The notes below the pieces were generated by a model. That model saw nothing but the letters and a program-made list of their open reading frames with translations, searched no databases and was not told where the DNA came from. 7,236 bases of DNA from Anaerolineales bacterium UBA5069 (GTDB lineage Bacteria; Chloroflexota; Anaerolineae; Caldilineales; Caldilineaceae), in the NCBI GenBank assembly GCA_002415895.1, contig DIAV01000244.1:1-7236 (forward strand), written 5' to 3'. Positions 1 through 6,348 of this stretch are shown here, in pieces; positions within the stretch are counted from its first letter, which is position 1; each line of letters opens with the position of its first letter. The position numbers and the translations under genes are program-made.

Positions 1-928
1 CGTGCTCATCGGCGGGGGCGGGGGCGGCTGGCGGCTCGACCAGCAGGCGCAGCAGCGGTGCGGGATCCTCGCTCCAGCGCGGGGCGGCCAGCTCGGCAGG
101 CGCGGCGGCGCGGTGGCCATAGCGATCAAGGAATGCCTGCATGTCGGTCATCAGCCCGGCCGCGCGCAGTTGGTCTTCCCAGCCCTGCGTGTCGCCGGCG
201 GCAAGCCACGTGCGCAGGGCCGGCGCTGACCTCTGCGCCTTCTGCGCCATCTGCCCAATCGCGCGCGCCATATCAGCCTCAACCACACCGGTTGCACCCA
301 CGCCGCGATCAATCTGGCGCAGTGTTTCGGCGGGGGGCTGTTTGGCCAGCCGCAACAGGCGGTTAACGTTGAGCAGAACATTTTGGCGCGCCGCCAAAAA
401 GGCCACAAAGGGCGCCACCATGTTCGGCTCAATCTCCTCCATAATCTGGAGAATCTCGGCCTGCGTCCAGCGGTAGTCGCGCACGCGCGCGTCCCACGCC
501 GCGGCATCGTCGGCCTGGGCCTGGACGTCGGCGGCCATGGCGCTCCACCCCTTCTGGATGCGCCCCGCGGCGCGGCCACTCTTGACACCCGCCAGAAAGC
601 CGGGCTTCTCCACCTTGACAAGGGGCTGAGGCGCGCCATCCACCACGAAGGTAAAGGGGTCAACAGCTGCAAACTCGGCCTCGCGCTGCGCCGAGAGTGT
701 CAGGTTGAAGTAGGCGCGTCCGTTGTAGTGGCGCGCCACGCGGGCGCGCGGCATGGGGTCAAAGCCGAGTTTGTCGTAGTAAACGAACCAGGCGCGCCCT
801 GTCACCTCACCCAGCACGCTGTAGCTAAGGGGCGTCAGCAGGTCGCCAGCAAGGGGCTGGAGCAGAAGGCGGCTCCAGGCGGCGCGGCTGCCCGCAGGCA
901 AACCAGAGGGCAAGCGATAATTGAGCAT
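1..928 (-). CDS. PEP-utilising enzyme, PEP synthase/rifampin phosphotransferase-like (3' end outside window)
   Basis: An open frame of 309 codons starts at the ATG complementary to 926-928 and runs off the left edge without a stop. It recalls the central region of PEP-utilising phosphotransferases (PEP synthase, rifampin phosphotransferase). An early AWSRLLLQPL...LTPLSYSVLGE stretch (residues 17-41) is followed by a YNGRAYFNL segment (68-76). Near residues 266-294 comes the typical FLDRYGHR then APRWSEDPAPLLRLL pattern. The family normally carries an N-terminal ATP-grasp domain of about 300 residues and a C-terminal phosphohistidine domain. The ATP-grasp part is absent here, and the His domain would lie outside the window. 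It may therefore work with a separately encoded ATP-binding subunit (inference). The frame stays open upstream to a stop at 1049-1051, and in-frame TTGs at 998-1000 and 941-943 are alternative starts. No well-spaced Shine-Dalgarno site decides between them. The coding call is firm; the exact substrate is unknown. Confidence 0.68.
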   Translation of the reverse strand, partial: MLNYRLPSGLPAGSRAAWSRLLLQPLAGDLLTPLSYSVLGEVTGRAWFVYYDKLGFDPMPRARVARHYNGRAYFNLTLSAQREAEFAAVDPFTFVVDGAPQPLVKVEKPGFLAGVKSGRAAGRIQKGWSAMAADVQAQADDAAAWDARVRDYRWTQAEILQIMEEIEPNMVAPFVAFLAARQNVLLNVNRLLRLAKQPPAETLRQIDRGVGATGVVEADMARAIGQMAQKAQRSAPALRTWLAAGDTQGWEDQLRAAGLMTDMQAFLDRYGHRAAAPAELAAPRWSEDPAPLLRLLVEPPAAPAPADEH

Positions 929-1023
929 AGGCAGTTGGTGCAAATCTCCAATCGGGCGCGTCGTCGTTGCCGCGGGGCGCGGATGCAGCAGCCTGGGCAA
1001 AGCGACAAGTGCATAACCCGGAG

Positions 1024-1052
1024 ATTGTCGCGAAAAGGGGCGTGCCTGTCAA
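1024..1052 (-). promoter_or_regulatory. sigma70-type promoter for the leftward PEP-utilising gene
   Basis: On the - strand, a perfect -35 TTGACA (1047-1052) is separated by 17 bp from GACAAT (1024-1029), which matches four of six bases of the -10 consensus. Transcription would begin near 1017, giving a leader of about 90 nt to the ATG at 928. This supports the gene being expressed as a separate unit that starts without the ATP-grasp domain. The call rests on consensus and spacing only. Confidence 0.6.
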
Positions 1053-1079
1053 TTTGAGCGCAATCTGCGGGCTTGTTCG

Positions 1080-1255
1080 CATGGGCCAAAGTGCACCGCA
1101 CTCTCAGCTTTTGAGAAGCCTGTCCAAAGCCAGGACTTTGCAAAAGTCAGAATCAGGGTGGATGTGCGCGCACAATCGCCACTCCCTGACTTTTGAATCG
1201 CCCTGGTCCAAAGCCCCCAACGGTTGCGGCCCACTGCAACATGGGGTAAAGTGCA
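1080..1255. repeat. Outer direct repeat pair flanking the intergenic palindrome
   Basis: CATGGGCCAAAGTGCA (1080-1095) and CATGGGGTAAAGTGCA (1240-1255) match at 14 of 16 positions in the same orientation. An inner exact 10-bp direct repeat, GTCCAAAGCC, lies at 1122-1131 and 1206-1215. Both pairs are centred at about 1168, the same centre as the palindrome between them. The core CCAAAG occurs at 1086, 1124 and 1208. They could be regulator-binding half-sites in a divergent promoter region or the edges of a small degenerate mobile element. No transposase is visible. Confidence 0.5.
1130..1206. repeat. 77-bp imperfect palindrome in the divergent intergenic region
   Basis: The arms pair concentrically: CCAGG (1130-1134) with CCTGG (1202-1206), and CAAAAGTCAG (1141-1150) with CTGACTTTTG (1186-1195, perfect). 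GTGG and CCAC follow further in, and the centre is the perfect palindrome TGTGCGCGCACA (1163-1174). It lies between two divergently transcribed genes, so a terminator is not expected here. A cruciform or operator, or a MITE/REP-like element, are the plausible readings. The short frames that cross it on both strands do not look like proteins. Confidence 0.6.
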
Positions 1256-1302
1256 GCTAGCTTCCGCTGCAGCCCAGCGCCAATCCCAGCGCACCCGGAA
1301 GT

Positions 1303-1333
1303 TTGCGTCCCCACTCTATACCTTACATATATA
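1303..1333 (+). promoter_or_regulatory. Weak promoter-like AT-rich patch upstream of the methyltransferase
   Basis: A short AT-rich island stands out in GC-rich surroundings. TTTGCG (1302-1307) or TTGCGT (1303-1308) precedes TACATA (1324-1329) and TATATA (1328-1333), but the spacings are not ideal (16 and 19 bp). If used, it would give a leader of roughly 20 nt before the ATG at 1357. It also argues against the TTG at 1303 as the start codon. Only the composition and loose consensus support it. Confidence 0.3.
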
Positions 1334-1356
1334 CGTCACAGGAAATTAGCCCCGCC

Positions 1357-2334
1357 ATGTCAAACCCACTCCACACGTTGATCCAATCGCCCGCGCGCAC
1401 AGTTATTATTGGCCCCGACCAGCCCTTTGTCATCATCGGCGAGCGCATCAACCCCACGGGGCGCAAGAAGCTTGCGGCCGAAATGCAGGCGGGCGATTTC
1501 AGCCGCGTCATCAGCGACGCCCTGGCCCAGGTCAAGGCCGGCGCACACATTCTCGACGTGAACGCCGGTGTGCCCAGCGCCAACCCGCAGCGTGTGGAGC
1601 CCGAACTCATGATGCGCGCCATTGAGGCTGTGCAGTCGGTGACGGACTTGCCGTTGAGCATTGACAGCAGTGTGGTGCCGGCGTTGATTGCAGGCATTCG
1701 CACGGCCAAGGGGCGGCCGCTTGTCAACAGCGTCACCGGCGAAGATGAGCGCCTCGAGGCGATTCTGCCGGTTGTGGCCGAGTACAACCTGCCCGTGATT
1801 GGCATCTGCAATGATGAATCGGGCATTTCGTATGACCCTGTCGTGCGCCTTGCGGTGGCGCGCAAGATCGTTGAACGCGCCGAACGCTACGGCATCAAGC
1901 GCGAAGATGTCGTGCTCGATCCCCTGGCCATGCCCGTGGGCGCCGTCAACAGCGCCGGGGCCGATCTCTTCACGCTTGTGCGTATGATTCGCGAGGAACT
2001 GGGCTGCAACACCATTTGCGGCGCCAGCAACATCTCCTTTGGCCTGCCCAATCGCCACCTGATCGATGCCGCCTTTGTGCCCATGGCCATCGCCGCGGGC
2101 ATGACCTGCGCGATTACCAACCCAATCAACACACAGGTGCGCCACGCGATTTATGCCGCCGATGTGCTCATGGGCAACGACGAAAGCTGCATGCGCTATC
2201 TCGCCGCCATGCGCGAGGCGGCCCAGCAGGAGGGCGCCGACGCCGGCGCGGCGGGCGCAACACCCGCCGGTGACGAGCGGCGCAGCGCACGCGAAGCACG
2301 GCGCGCCGCACGCGCCACGCGCGAAGAAAGCTGA
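1357..2334 (+). CDS. Pterin-binding methyltransferase, AcsE/MeTr-like (methyltetrahydrofolate:corrinoid type)
   Basis: The 325-residue product has the pterin-binding TIM-barrel fold shared by dihydropteroate synthase and methyltetrahydrofolate methyltransferases. From N to C it shows IIGERINPTGRKKL (26-39), ILDVNAG (65-71), LSIDSS (100-105), LVNSVTG (122-128), VVLDPL (185-190) and GASNISFGLPNR (222-233). D103, N124, D188 and N225 line up with D75, N96, D160 and the catalytic N199 of Moorella AcsE, as I recall its sequence. This favours methyl transfer from methyl-H4folate to a corrinoid protein over folate synthesis. No corrinoid partner is visible in the window. Residues 290-325 form an Ala/Arg/Glu-rich tail outside the barrel; AcsE itself is about 262 residues. 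I chose the ATG at 1357, with AGGAA at 1340-1344. The frame extends to a TTG at 1303, but that stretch has no family-like sequence. Automatic annotation might call it dihydropteroate synthase. Confidence 0.85.
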   Translation: MSNPLHTLIQSPARTVIIGPDQPFVIIGERINPTGRKKLAAEMQAGDFSRVISDALAQVKAGAHILDVNAGVPSANPQRVEPELMMRAIEAVQSVTDLPLSIDSSVVPALIAGIRTAKGRPLVNSVTGEDERLEAILPVVAEYNLPVIGICNDESGISYDPVVRLAVARKIVERAERYGIKREDVVLDPLAMPVGAVNSAGADLFTLVRMIREELGCNTICGASNISFGLPNRHLIDAAFVPMAIAAGMTCAITNPINTQVRHAIYAADVLMGNDESCMRYLAAMREAAQQEGADAGAAGATPAGDERRSAREARRAARATREES

Positions 2335-2464
2335 AGCGCAGCACACAGGGCACGCGCACGCCATGCACAGGCGGTCGTGCTACGCGGATCATATCGTTCG
2401 CGGGCGTTTGCCTGGCGACATACCGGCCCAGGCGTGGTACTTTGCTGCCTGCTCATGCATTTTC

Positions 2465-2502
2465 CTTGTGGGAAGCCTGTGTGATCTGGCTTTTTTCACA
2501 AG
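2465..2502 (+). terminator. Hairpin with T6 tract, candidate terminator of the methyltransferase transcript
   Basis: AAGCC (2473-2477) pairs with GGCTT (2488-2492) across a 10-nt loop, and the T run 2491-2496 follows. G-T pairs can extend the stem by two. A second layer, CTTGTG (2465-2470) with CACAAG (2497-2502), encloses it, so the whole can also fold as one longer two-part hairpin. It lies about 130 nt after the methyltransferase stop and before the ATP synthase promoter candidate, a sensible place for an intrinsic terminator. The upper stem is short, so efficiency is uncertain. Confidence 0.45.
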
Positions 2503-2503
2503 C

Positions 2504-2566
2504 ACTTGCCGGACTTGCCGTACGTGCTGTGCTTGCTGTGCTTGCTGTGCTTGTTGTACTTGCTGC
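2504..2566. repeat. Tandem repeat, seven copies of a 9-bp unit
   Basis: Seven consecutive 9-bp units with consensus RCTTGCTGT: ACTTGCCGG, ACTTGCCGT, ACGTGCTGT, GCTTGCTGT twice, GCTTGTTGT and ACTTGCTGC. The central units are the most alike and the outer ones have diverged, as expected for slippage expansion. The period is a multiple of three, so frames through it stay open and give artificial Cys/Thr-rich or Gln/Ala-rich peptides. I see no start signal or family resemblance that would make it coding. Confidence 0.75.
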
Positions 2567-2634
2567 GCAACCCTGCGACGCACGAGCGCTGCTTTACGAT
2601 TGTAATGAATGATCTCCTTTCAGTATGTGAAGAT

Positions 2635-2664
2635 TTGCGCGAACAGCGTTCCGCTGGCTATACT
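2635..2664 (+). promoter_or_regulatory. Candidate promoter of the ATP synthase operon
   Basis: TTGCGC (2635-2640) and TATACT (2659-2664) are separated by 18 bp. TATACT matches five of six bases of the -10 consensus and sits in locally AT-richer DNA. Transcription would start near 2671, giving a leader of about 210 nt before the first operon gene at 2883. It lies downstream of the terminator candidate, so the ATP synthase operon would be transcribed independently of the methyltransferase. Support is by consensus only. Confidence 0.45.
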
Positions 2665-2732
2665 GTGCGCGCTTTCATCAAGCAGCACCCATCGCATCGC
2701 ACGGTAGTTTCAGCAAGCGTCATCTAGTCTTT

Positions 2733-2786
2733 GTGCAAGCATTGCACTGTCTCCATGGGGTCAATGCACGTGGAGTCTGTACCCCA
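2733..2786 (+). promoter_or_regulatory. Structured leader upstream of the ATP synthase operon
   Basis: A perfect dyad, GTGCAA-GCA-TTGCAC (2733-2747), is followed by two interleaved complementary pairs: CTCCA (2751-2755) with TGGAG (2771-2775), and TGGGGT (2756-2761) with ACCCCA (2781-2786). The interleaving allows either two mutually exclusive hairpins or an H-type pseudoknot, although the zero-length first loop would strain the latter. The dyad could equally be a DNA operator just downstream of the candidate promoter. I recognise no known riboswitch class. Confidence 0.35.
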
Positions 2787-2867
2787 ACGCCAAGGCCGCA
2801 CAGCAGCCGCAGCGGGGCGCCGTCCACAGCACAGGCAGATCAGCGCCGGATCGCATCCATGCCATTG

Positions 2868-2873
2868 TAGGAG
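2868..2873 (+). promoter_or_regulatory. Shine-Dalgarno site fixing the TTG start of the AtpZ/AtpI-like gene
   Basis: TAGGAG lies 9 nt before the TTG at 2883. No ATG or GTG in frame nearby has a comparable site, and the membrane segments need this reading frame. Confidence 0.65.
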
Positions 2874-2882
2874 CGGCCGCCA

Positions 2883-3275
2883 TTGCCGGAGTCACCAGCA
2901 GAGCGTGTGGGCAAGCAGGCAGGTGTGACAAAGCAGGCGAGCGGCGCACCGGAAAAAGCGCTGCGGATTGACGTCAAAGGGCTCACGCTGCGCTTGCTGC
3001 TGTCGCTGGTGGTGCCGGTTGGCGTTGCCCTGGTGCTCGATCTGCTGGTGGGCACATGGCCCTGGATGACACTGGCAACGGCGCTGGTTTGCATACCGCT
3101 GGCAACGGTAATTGTTGGCAACGCAACGTTGCGCGACTTCGAGCGGGTGGTGGCGCAAGTGGCTCCCTATGATGTACCCGCTGAAGATGACCCGGCCAAG
3201 AAGCCCGCAGACGCGGCCGAAGCTGATTTGACCCAAACGGCGTTCTCCGGCGGCGGTGAGCGGTCCGGTTCCTGA
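2883..3275 (+). CDS. AtpZ/AtpI family ATP synthase accessory protein
   Basis: A 130-residue membrane protein with two predicted helices, about residues 34-57 and 61-82. They are joined by a short turn reading LDLLVGTWPWMTL, close to the LDxxxGTxPW pattern typical of AtpZ/AtpI proteins. That family sits at the front of many F-type ATP synthase operons and is linked to c-ring assembly and Mg2+/Ca2+ handling. The family's usual core is about 90 residues. Here a soluble N-terminus (1-33) and an acidic, Ala/Pro-rich C-tail (95-130) extend it. Translation most likely starts at TTG 2883. The stop is followed 61 nt later by atpB, so it is probably the first gene of the operon. Sequence identity in this family is always low; the call rests on topology, motif and position. 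Confidence 0.75.
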   Translation: MPESPAERVGKQAGVTKQASGAPEKALRIDVKGLTLRLLLSLVVPVGVALVLDLLVGTWPWMTLATALVCIPLATVIVGNATLRDFERVVAQVAPYDVPAEDDPAKKPADAAEADLTQTAFSGGGERSGS

Positions 3276-3336
3276 AGTATCAAACTCCCTGATAGGTCGC
3301 AGGCTTTGGCTTGCGCGATGAAGAGAGGCAGAGCGC

Positions 3337-4671
3337 ATGGCATCTGACGAGCAAGGTCGAGACGAGCTGGACCCGATTGAGGCCCCTGTGGCTGGCGAAT
3401 CCGCCCCCACCGCGGCTGAGCTTGCGGCAGAAATGGCGGCGGTTGATGCAGCCGACGCAGCAAAGGCGGCCAGTGCGGCGGAGTTGGATGTCGCGGCCAT
3501 TGTTGGCGACGCTGCCCCCGCTGTCGCGCCCGTGGCTGAGCCAGTTGTCGCTGTCGCGCCGACTGCAGCGGTTGCGCCCGCCGTGGTTGCTGCCAGCGTC
3601 CTCGCGACCGACACTGCCGCCCCTGAGGCCGCAGTTGCACCCGCCAAAGCCGGCATGACGACGCGCTTGACGGAGTCTGTCAAACGCAACCCCTCGCGCT
3701 GGGCACTCTGGACGACGCTGATCGTTTTGCTTGTTCTCGGCTTCTTCTGGCCCAATGTGCCGCAGCCCCACGTTGTGCTTGGCGGCGAACCGGTGCTTCC
3801 CAACGGCCCGCGCTGGATCACCAACTCCATGCTGACGACCTTCGTCGTGGATGCTGTGCTGATTCTTCTGGCGCTGCTTGCCACGGCGCGCATGAAGCTC
3901 ATCCCCTCGGGCATCCAGAACTTCGTCGAGATGATGGTCGAATACTTCTGGGGGCTTGCAGAGCAGATTGCGGGCAAGGCCGCGCGCACCTACTTCCCCT
4001 GGATCATGACGATCTTCCTGCTGATTATCGTCTCCAACTGGACGGGGCTCATCCCCGGCGTGGGCAGCATTGGCTGGGAGGTGCAGGGTGCGGCGCACGA
4101 AGAGCCCGCCCTTCATGAAGACGCGACAGGCGCGCGCTTCGAGGGCCAACTAGCCATGGCCAACGGCAGCCTGATCCTGCTGGCGCCCGAGAGCAGCGCT
4201 GTGGAAGCCCCGGCTGCCGCAGAGGAAGGGGGCACTTACTTCGTGCCACTCTTCCGCGCCCCTTCCGCCGACTTGAACCTGACGCTGGCGCTGGCGCTCA
4301 TTACCATGTTCATGGTGCAGTTCTTTGGCGTGCGGGCGCTTGGCTTCTCCTACTTCCGCAAATTCTTCACCTTTAGCGGCAAGGGCTACATGCGCTTCAT
4401 CAATGCCTTTGTCGGCATTCTGGAGCTCATTTCCGAGATTTCCCGCATTATCAGTTTCAGCTTCCGACTTTACGGCAACATCTTCGCCGGCGAAATTGTG
4501 CTGGCGACGATGGCCTTCCTCGGTGCATTCCTCCTGCCCATGCCCTTCTACATGCTGGAGCTCTTTGTGGGCTTTGTGCAGGCGCTGGTCTTCACCATGC
4601 TGGCCCTGGTCTTTTTCTCCATGGCCACACAGGGACATCACGACGACAGCCACGCCGAGGCGCACTCATGA
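3337..4671 (+). CDS. atpB: ATP synthase F0 subunit a, with N-terminal extension
   Basis: Subunit a forms the two half-channels beside the c-ring. The hallmark is [16 protein letters not shown] (373-388): R377 is the essential arginine (E. coli R210) and E386 matches E219. Near the C-terminus, [23 protein letters not shown] (408-430) carries Q415 (E. coli Q252), and E408 occupies the H245 position. [15 protein letters not shown] (307-321) is the usual entry to the next helix. The product is 444 residues against about 240-270 for typical homologues. The excess is an Ala/Pro/Val-rich, acidic region (1-105), an additional membrane helix (about 122-138) before the canonical first helix (166-184), and a long loop (238-305). 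Arg/Lys residues just before the extra helix suggest its N-side is cytoplasmic. The ATG at 3337 has GAGAGG at 3323-3328; the internal ATG at 3655 has no such site, so the extension is probably translated. Confidence 0.96.
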   Translation: MASDEQGRDELDPIEAPVAGESAPTAAELAAEMAAVDAADAAKAASAAELDVAAIVGDAAPAVAPVAEPVVAVAPTAAVAPAVVAASVLATDTAAPEAAVAPAKAGMTTRLTESVKRNPSRWALWTTLIVLLVLGFFWPNVPQPHVVLGGEPVLPNGPRWITNSMLTTFVVDAVLILLALLATARMKLIPSGIQNFVEMMVEYFWGLAEQIAGKAARTYFPWIMTIFLLIIVSNWTGLIPGVGSIGWEVQGAAHEEPALHEDATGARFEGQLAMANGSLILLAPESSAVEAPAAAEEGGTYFVPLFRAPSADLNLTLALALITMFMVQFFGVRALGFSYFRKFFTFSGKGYMRFINAFVGILELISEISRIISFSFRLYGNIFAGEIVLATMAFLGAFLLPMPFYMLELFVGFVQALVFTMLALVFFSMATQGHHDDSHAEAHS

Positions 4672-4798
4672 ACGGCGGGGAGTCGGGTATAGGGAGTGGA
4701 GCCTGGCAACAATTGGGTTACGCCCAGGATGAGCAAGCTCTTAACAGGCGGTTTTGCAGATATCACTTTGTTGAATACAGGTCAATCGCAGTGAATCG

Positions 4799-4817
4799 TT
4801 GGCATTTGAACTGCCAA
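4799..4817 (+). promoter_or_regulatory. Hairpin in the atpB-atpE spacer
   Basis: TTGGCA (4799-4804) and TGCCAA (4812-4817) form a perfect 6-bp stem with a 7-nt loop. It lies 21 nt before the strong AAGGAG (4839-4844) of atpE. The 182-nt spacer is clearly more AT-rich than the genes around it, a known feature of efficient translation initiation regions. No convincing internal promoter was found in it. The hairpin may mark an mRNA processing or stability element; no T-run follows, so it is not a classic terminator. Confidence 0.4.
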
Positions 4818-4826
4818 ACTCTTTGA

Positions 4827-5081
<255 letters not shown>

Positions 5082-5085
5082 GCGC

Positions 5086-5149
5086 GACCCGGCACCTGAG
5101 CCGCGGCCCCACGCAGCGCGACGCATTCATGCGCGCAGCGTGCCGGGTC
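5086..5149 (+). promoter_or_regulatory. GC-rich hairpin between atpE and atpF
   Basis: GACCCGGCAC (5086-5095) and GTGCCGGGTC (5140-5149) are perfect 10-bp inverted repeats enclosing 44 nt. The interior can form smaller stems, for example around GCAT/ATGC at 5123-5132. It begins five bases after the atpE stop and ends before the atpF ribosome site. There is no T-tract, so a full terminator is unlikely. A 3' stabiliser or processing stem that raises atpE message over downstream genes is the natural hypothesis. Confidence 0.55.
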
Positions 5150-5177
5150 AGCAGCGCTTGTGGCCATCCAGCCCCAA

Positions 5178-5184
5178 AAGGAGG
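5178..5184 (+). promoter_or_regulatory. Shine-Dalgarno site fixing the TTG start of atpF
   Basis: AAGGAGG is a full consensus site 5 nt before the in-frame TTG at 5190. The upstream in-frame GTG at 5160 has no site, so the TTG start is preferred; the longer form would add ten residues lacking family character. Confidence 0.7.
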
Positions 5185-5189
5185 CACAC

Positions 5190-5714
5190 TTGGACGGGAT
5201 TATTGAAGCGTTCAAGATTGAATGGCAATTATTACTGGCGCAGCTTGTCAACTTCCTGCTGCTCCTGGCAATTCTCTATGCGTTTCTGTACCGGCCTGTT
5301 CTCAACATGCTGGCGAAGCGCAAAGAGCGCATTACGCAAAGCATGAAGGATGCCGAGCGCGTGAGCGCGGCTGCGCAGGAAGCCGAGCAGGACAAGGTGC
5401 GCGTGTTGGACGGCGCACGCCGCGAGGCGCAGGAAGTACGCGCCCAGGCAACCCGCGACGCCGAAAAAATCGCGCAGGACGTTCGCGCCCGCGCCGAGCA
5501 GGAAGCCACCGACATCCGCATGAAGGCGCAGGCCGACGCCAAGCAGCAGCTTGAGTCGGTCATGGCTGACGCCAACAAGCAGGTAGCGGACCTGGCGATT
5601 CTGGCTACGGAGCAACTGCTTGGCCGCGAGCTCGCGCAAAAGGACGAGCAGCGGCGCTTTGTGGCAGAGTTCCTGGCCCAGCAAAACGGCGCGACCAGCG
5701 CACCCGCGCGCTAA
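5190..5714 (+). CDS. atpF: ATP synthase F0 subunit b (peripheral stalk)
   Basis: The product is 174 residues, normal for subunit b (about 155-175). A short amphipathic start ([12 protein letters not shown]) leads into one membrane helix at about 13-34 ([26 protein letters not shown]), including the commonly conserved Asn in QLVNF (N21) and the membrane-exit motif YRPVLNML. The rest is a long, highly charged, Ala/Glu/Arg/Gln-rich helix without prolines or glycine breaks over most of its length, as expected for the dimeric stalk that holds delta and the alpha3beta3 head still. The start is taken as TTG 5190 rather than GTG 5160 because of the Shine-Dalgarno position. The TAA stop is shared with the Shine-Dalgarno site of atpH, so the two are probably translationally coupled. 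Only one b gene is seen in the window. Confidence 0.95.
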   Translation: MDGIIEAFKIEWQLLLAQLVNFLLLLAILYAFLYRPVLNMLAKRKERITQSMKDAERVSAAAQEAEQDKVRVLDGARREAQEVRAQATRDAEKIAQDVRARAEQEATDIRMKAQADAKQQLESVMADANKQVADLAILATEQLLGRELAQKDEQRRFVAEFLAQQNGATSAPAR

Positions 5715-5727
5715 GGAGCCCAGCACC

Positions 5728-6261
5728 ATGAGCGACACACAGGCCCGTATTAGCCGCTATACACAAGCGATCCACCAGATTATGTTGGAACGCTGGCAGA
5801 GTGGCCTCAACCAGGTTGTCTCTGCCGTGGCGGGCGACGGCGCGCTCGCTGCGCTCCTGATGGACCCCAATCGCGCGGCCGCCGACAAACTGGCCGCGCT
5901 GGAAGGCGCGCTGCCGGCTAACCTGCCGGTGGAAGAAGCGAATCTCGTGCGCCTGCTTGTGCAGGAAGGCGACTTTGCGCTCCTGCCCCAGGTGATTGCG
6001 GCGTTGGCGCAAACCGGCAAGGGACGCGGCGGCCCCACCAAGGCCGACATCATCAGCGCAGTGGAACTGACGCCCGAAGAGCAAAGTGACATGCGCACCA
6101 TGCTCACAAAAGAACATGGTGATGGCCTCGTCTTCACCTTTGCGGTGGACCCGGCGCTCATGGGCGGCCTGCGTGTGCGTGTGGGCGACAAGCTCATTGA
6201 CACGTCGCTGGCCAGCCGCCTGGCGCGGCTGCGCGAATCGCTCGCATCCGTCGTGCGTTAG
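5728..6261 (+). CDS. atpH: ATP synthase F1 subunit delta
   Basis: A 177-residue soluble protein of the usual delta length. The N-terminal helical domain (about 1-105) binds the top of the alpha3beta3 head. The C-terminal part carries the family signature VDPALMGGLRVRVGDKLIDTSLASRL (140-165), which contacts subunit b. The start ATG is preceded at 9 nt by TAAGGAG (5712-5718), whose TAA is the atpF stop. An in-frame upstream extension within atpF has no support. Position between b and alpha is canonical. An 87-nt spacer follows before atpA. Confidence 0.95.
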   Translation: MSDTQARISRYTQAIHQIMLERWQSGLNQVVSAVAGDGALAALLMDPNRAAADKLAALEGALPANLPVEEANLVRLLVQEGDFALLPQVIAALAQTGKGRGGPTKADIISAVELTPEEQSDMRTMLTKEHGDGLVFTFAVDPALMGGLRVRVGDKLIDTSLASRLARLRESLASVVR

Positions 6262-6287
6262 GGGTGTGCGCTGAAACCCGGCACGCA

Positions 6288-6299
6288 GCAAAAGTTTGC
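6288..6299 (+). other. Small palindrome in the atpH-atpA spacer
   Basis: GCAAAAGTTTGC has 5-bp arms around a 2-bp centre, inside the 87-nt spacer 6262-6348. The spacer also repeats ACCCGGCAC (6276-6284), the 9-mer found in the left arm of the atpE-atpF hairpin, but without its inverted partner. I see no terminator or promoter here. Confidence 0.25.
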
Positions 6300-6348
6300 A
6301 TCACCCGGCGCGACAGCTTGCGCGGCATGAATTGTGGGAGGAACGTCA

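Noticed and set aside
383..1057. 224-codon open frame on the + strand
   Set aside because: It lies antisense to the PEP-utilising gene and its promoter, has no family resemblance and ends in the intergenic region. It is a shadow frame typical of GC-rich DNA.
1102..1116. Small stem TCTCA/TGAGA and the adjacent AGTGC/GCACT (1090-1102)
   Set aside because: Five-base stems are expected by chance in a region this size and they overlap each other.
967..1294. Overlapping short frames on both strands across the palindrome
   Set aside because: Composition is atypical for protein, no ribosome site is seen, and the frames only exist because of the repeat structure.
1360..2364. 334-codon - strand frame opposite the methyltransferase
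   Set aside because: Antisense shadow of a well-supported gene; His/Ala/Gly-rich with no motif.
2153..2605. 150-codon + strand frame through the tandem repeat
   Set aside because: It overlaps the methyltransferase out of frame, and its Cys/Thr-rich end is only the 9-bp repeat kept open by its multiple-of-three period.
2605..2727. 40-codon frame starting at ATG 2605
   Set aside because: No Shine-Dalgarno site, overlaps the promoter candidate, no recognisable family. It could be a small protein, but nothing supports it.
2892..3989. 365-codon - strand frame opposite the AtpZ/I gene and atpB
   Set aside because: Ala/Ser/Thr low-complexity shadow produced by the Ala-rich coding strand of subunit a.
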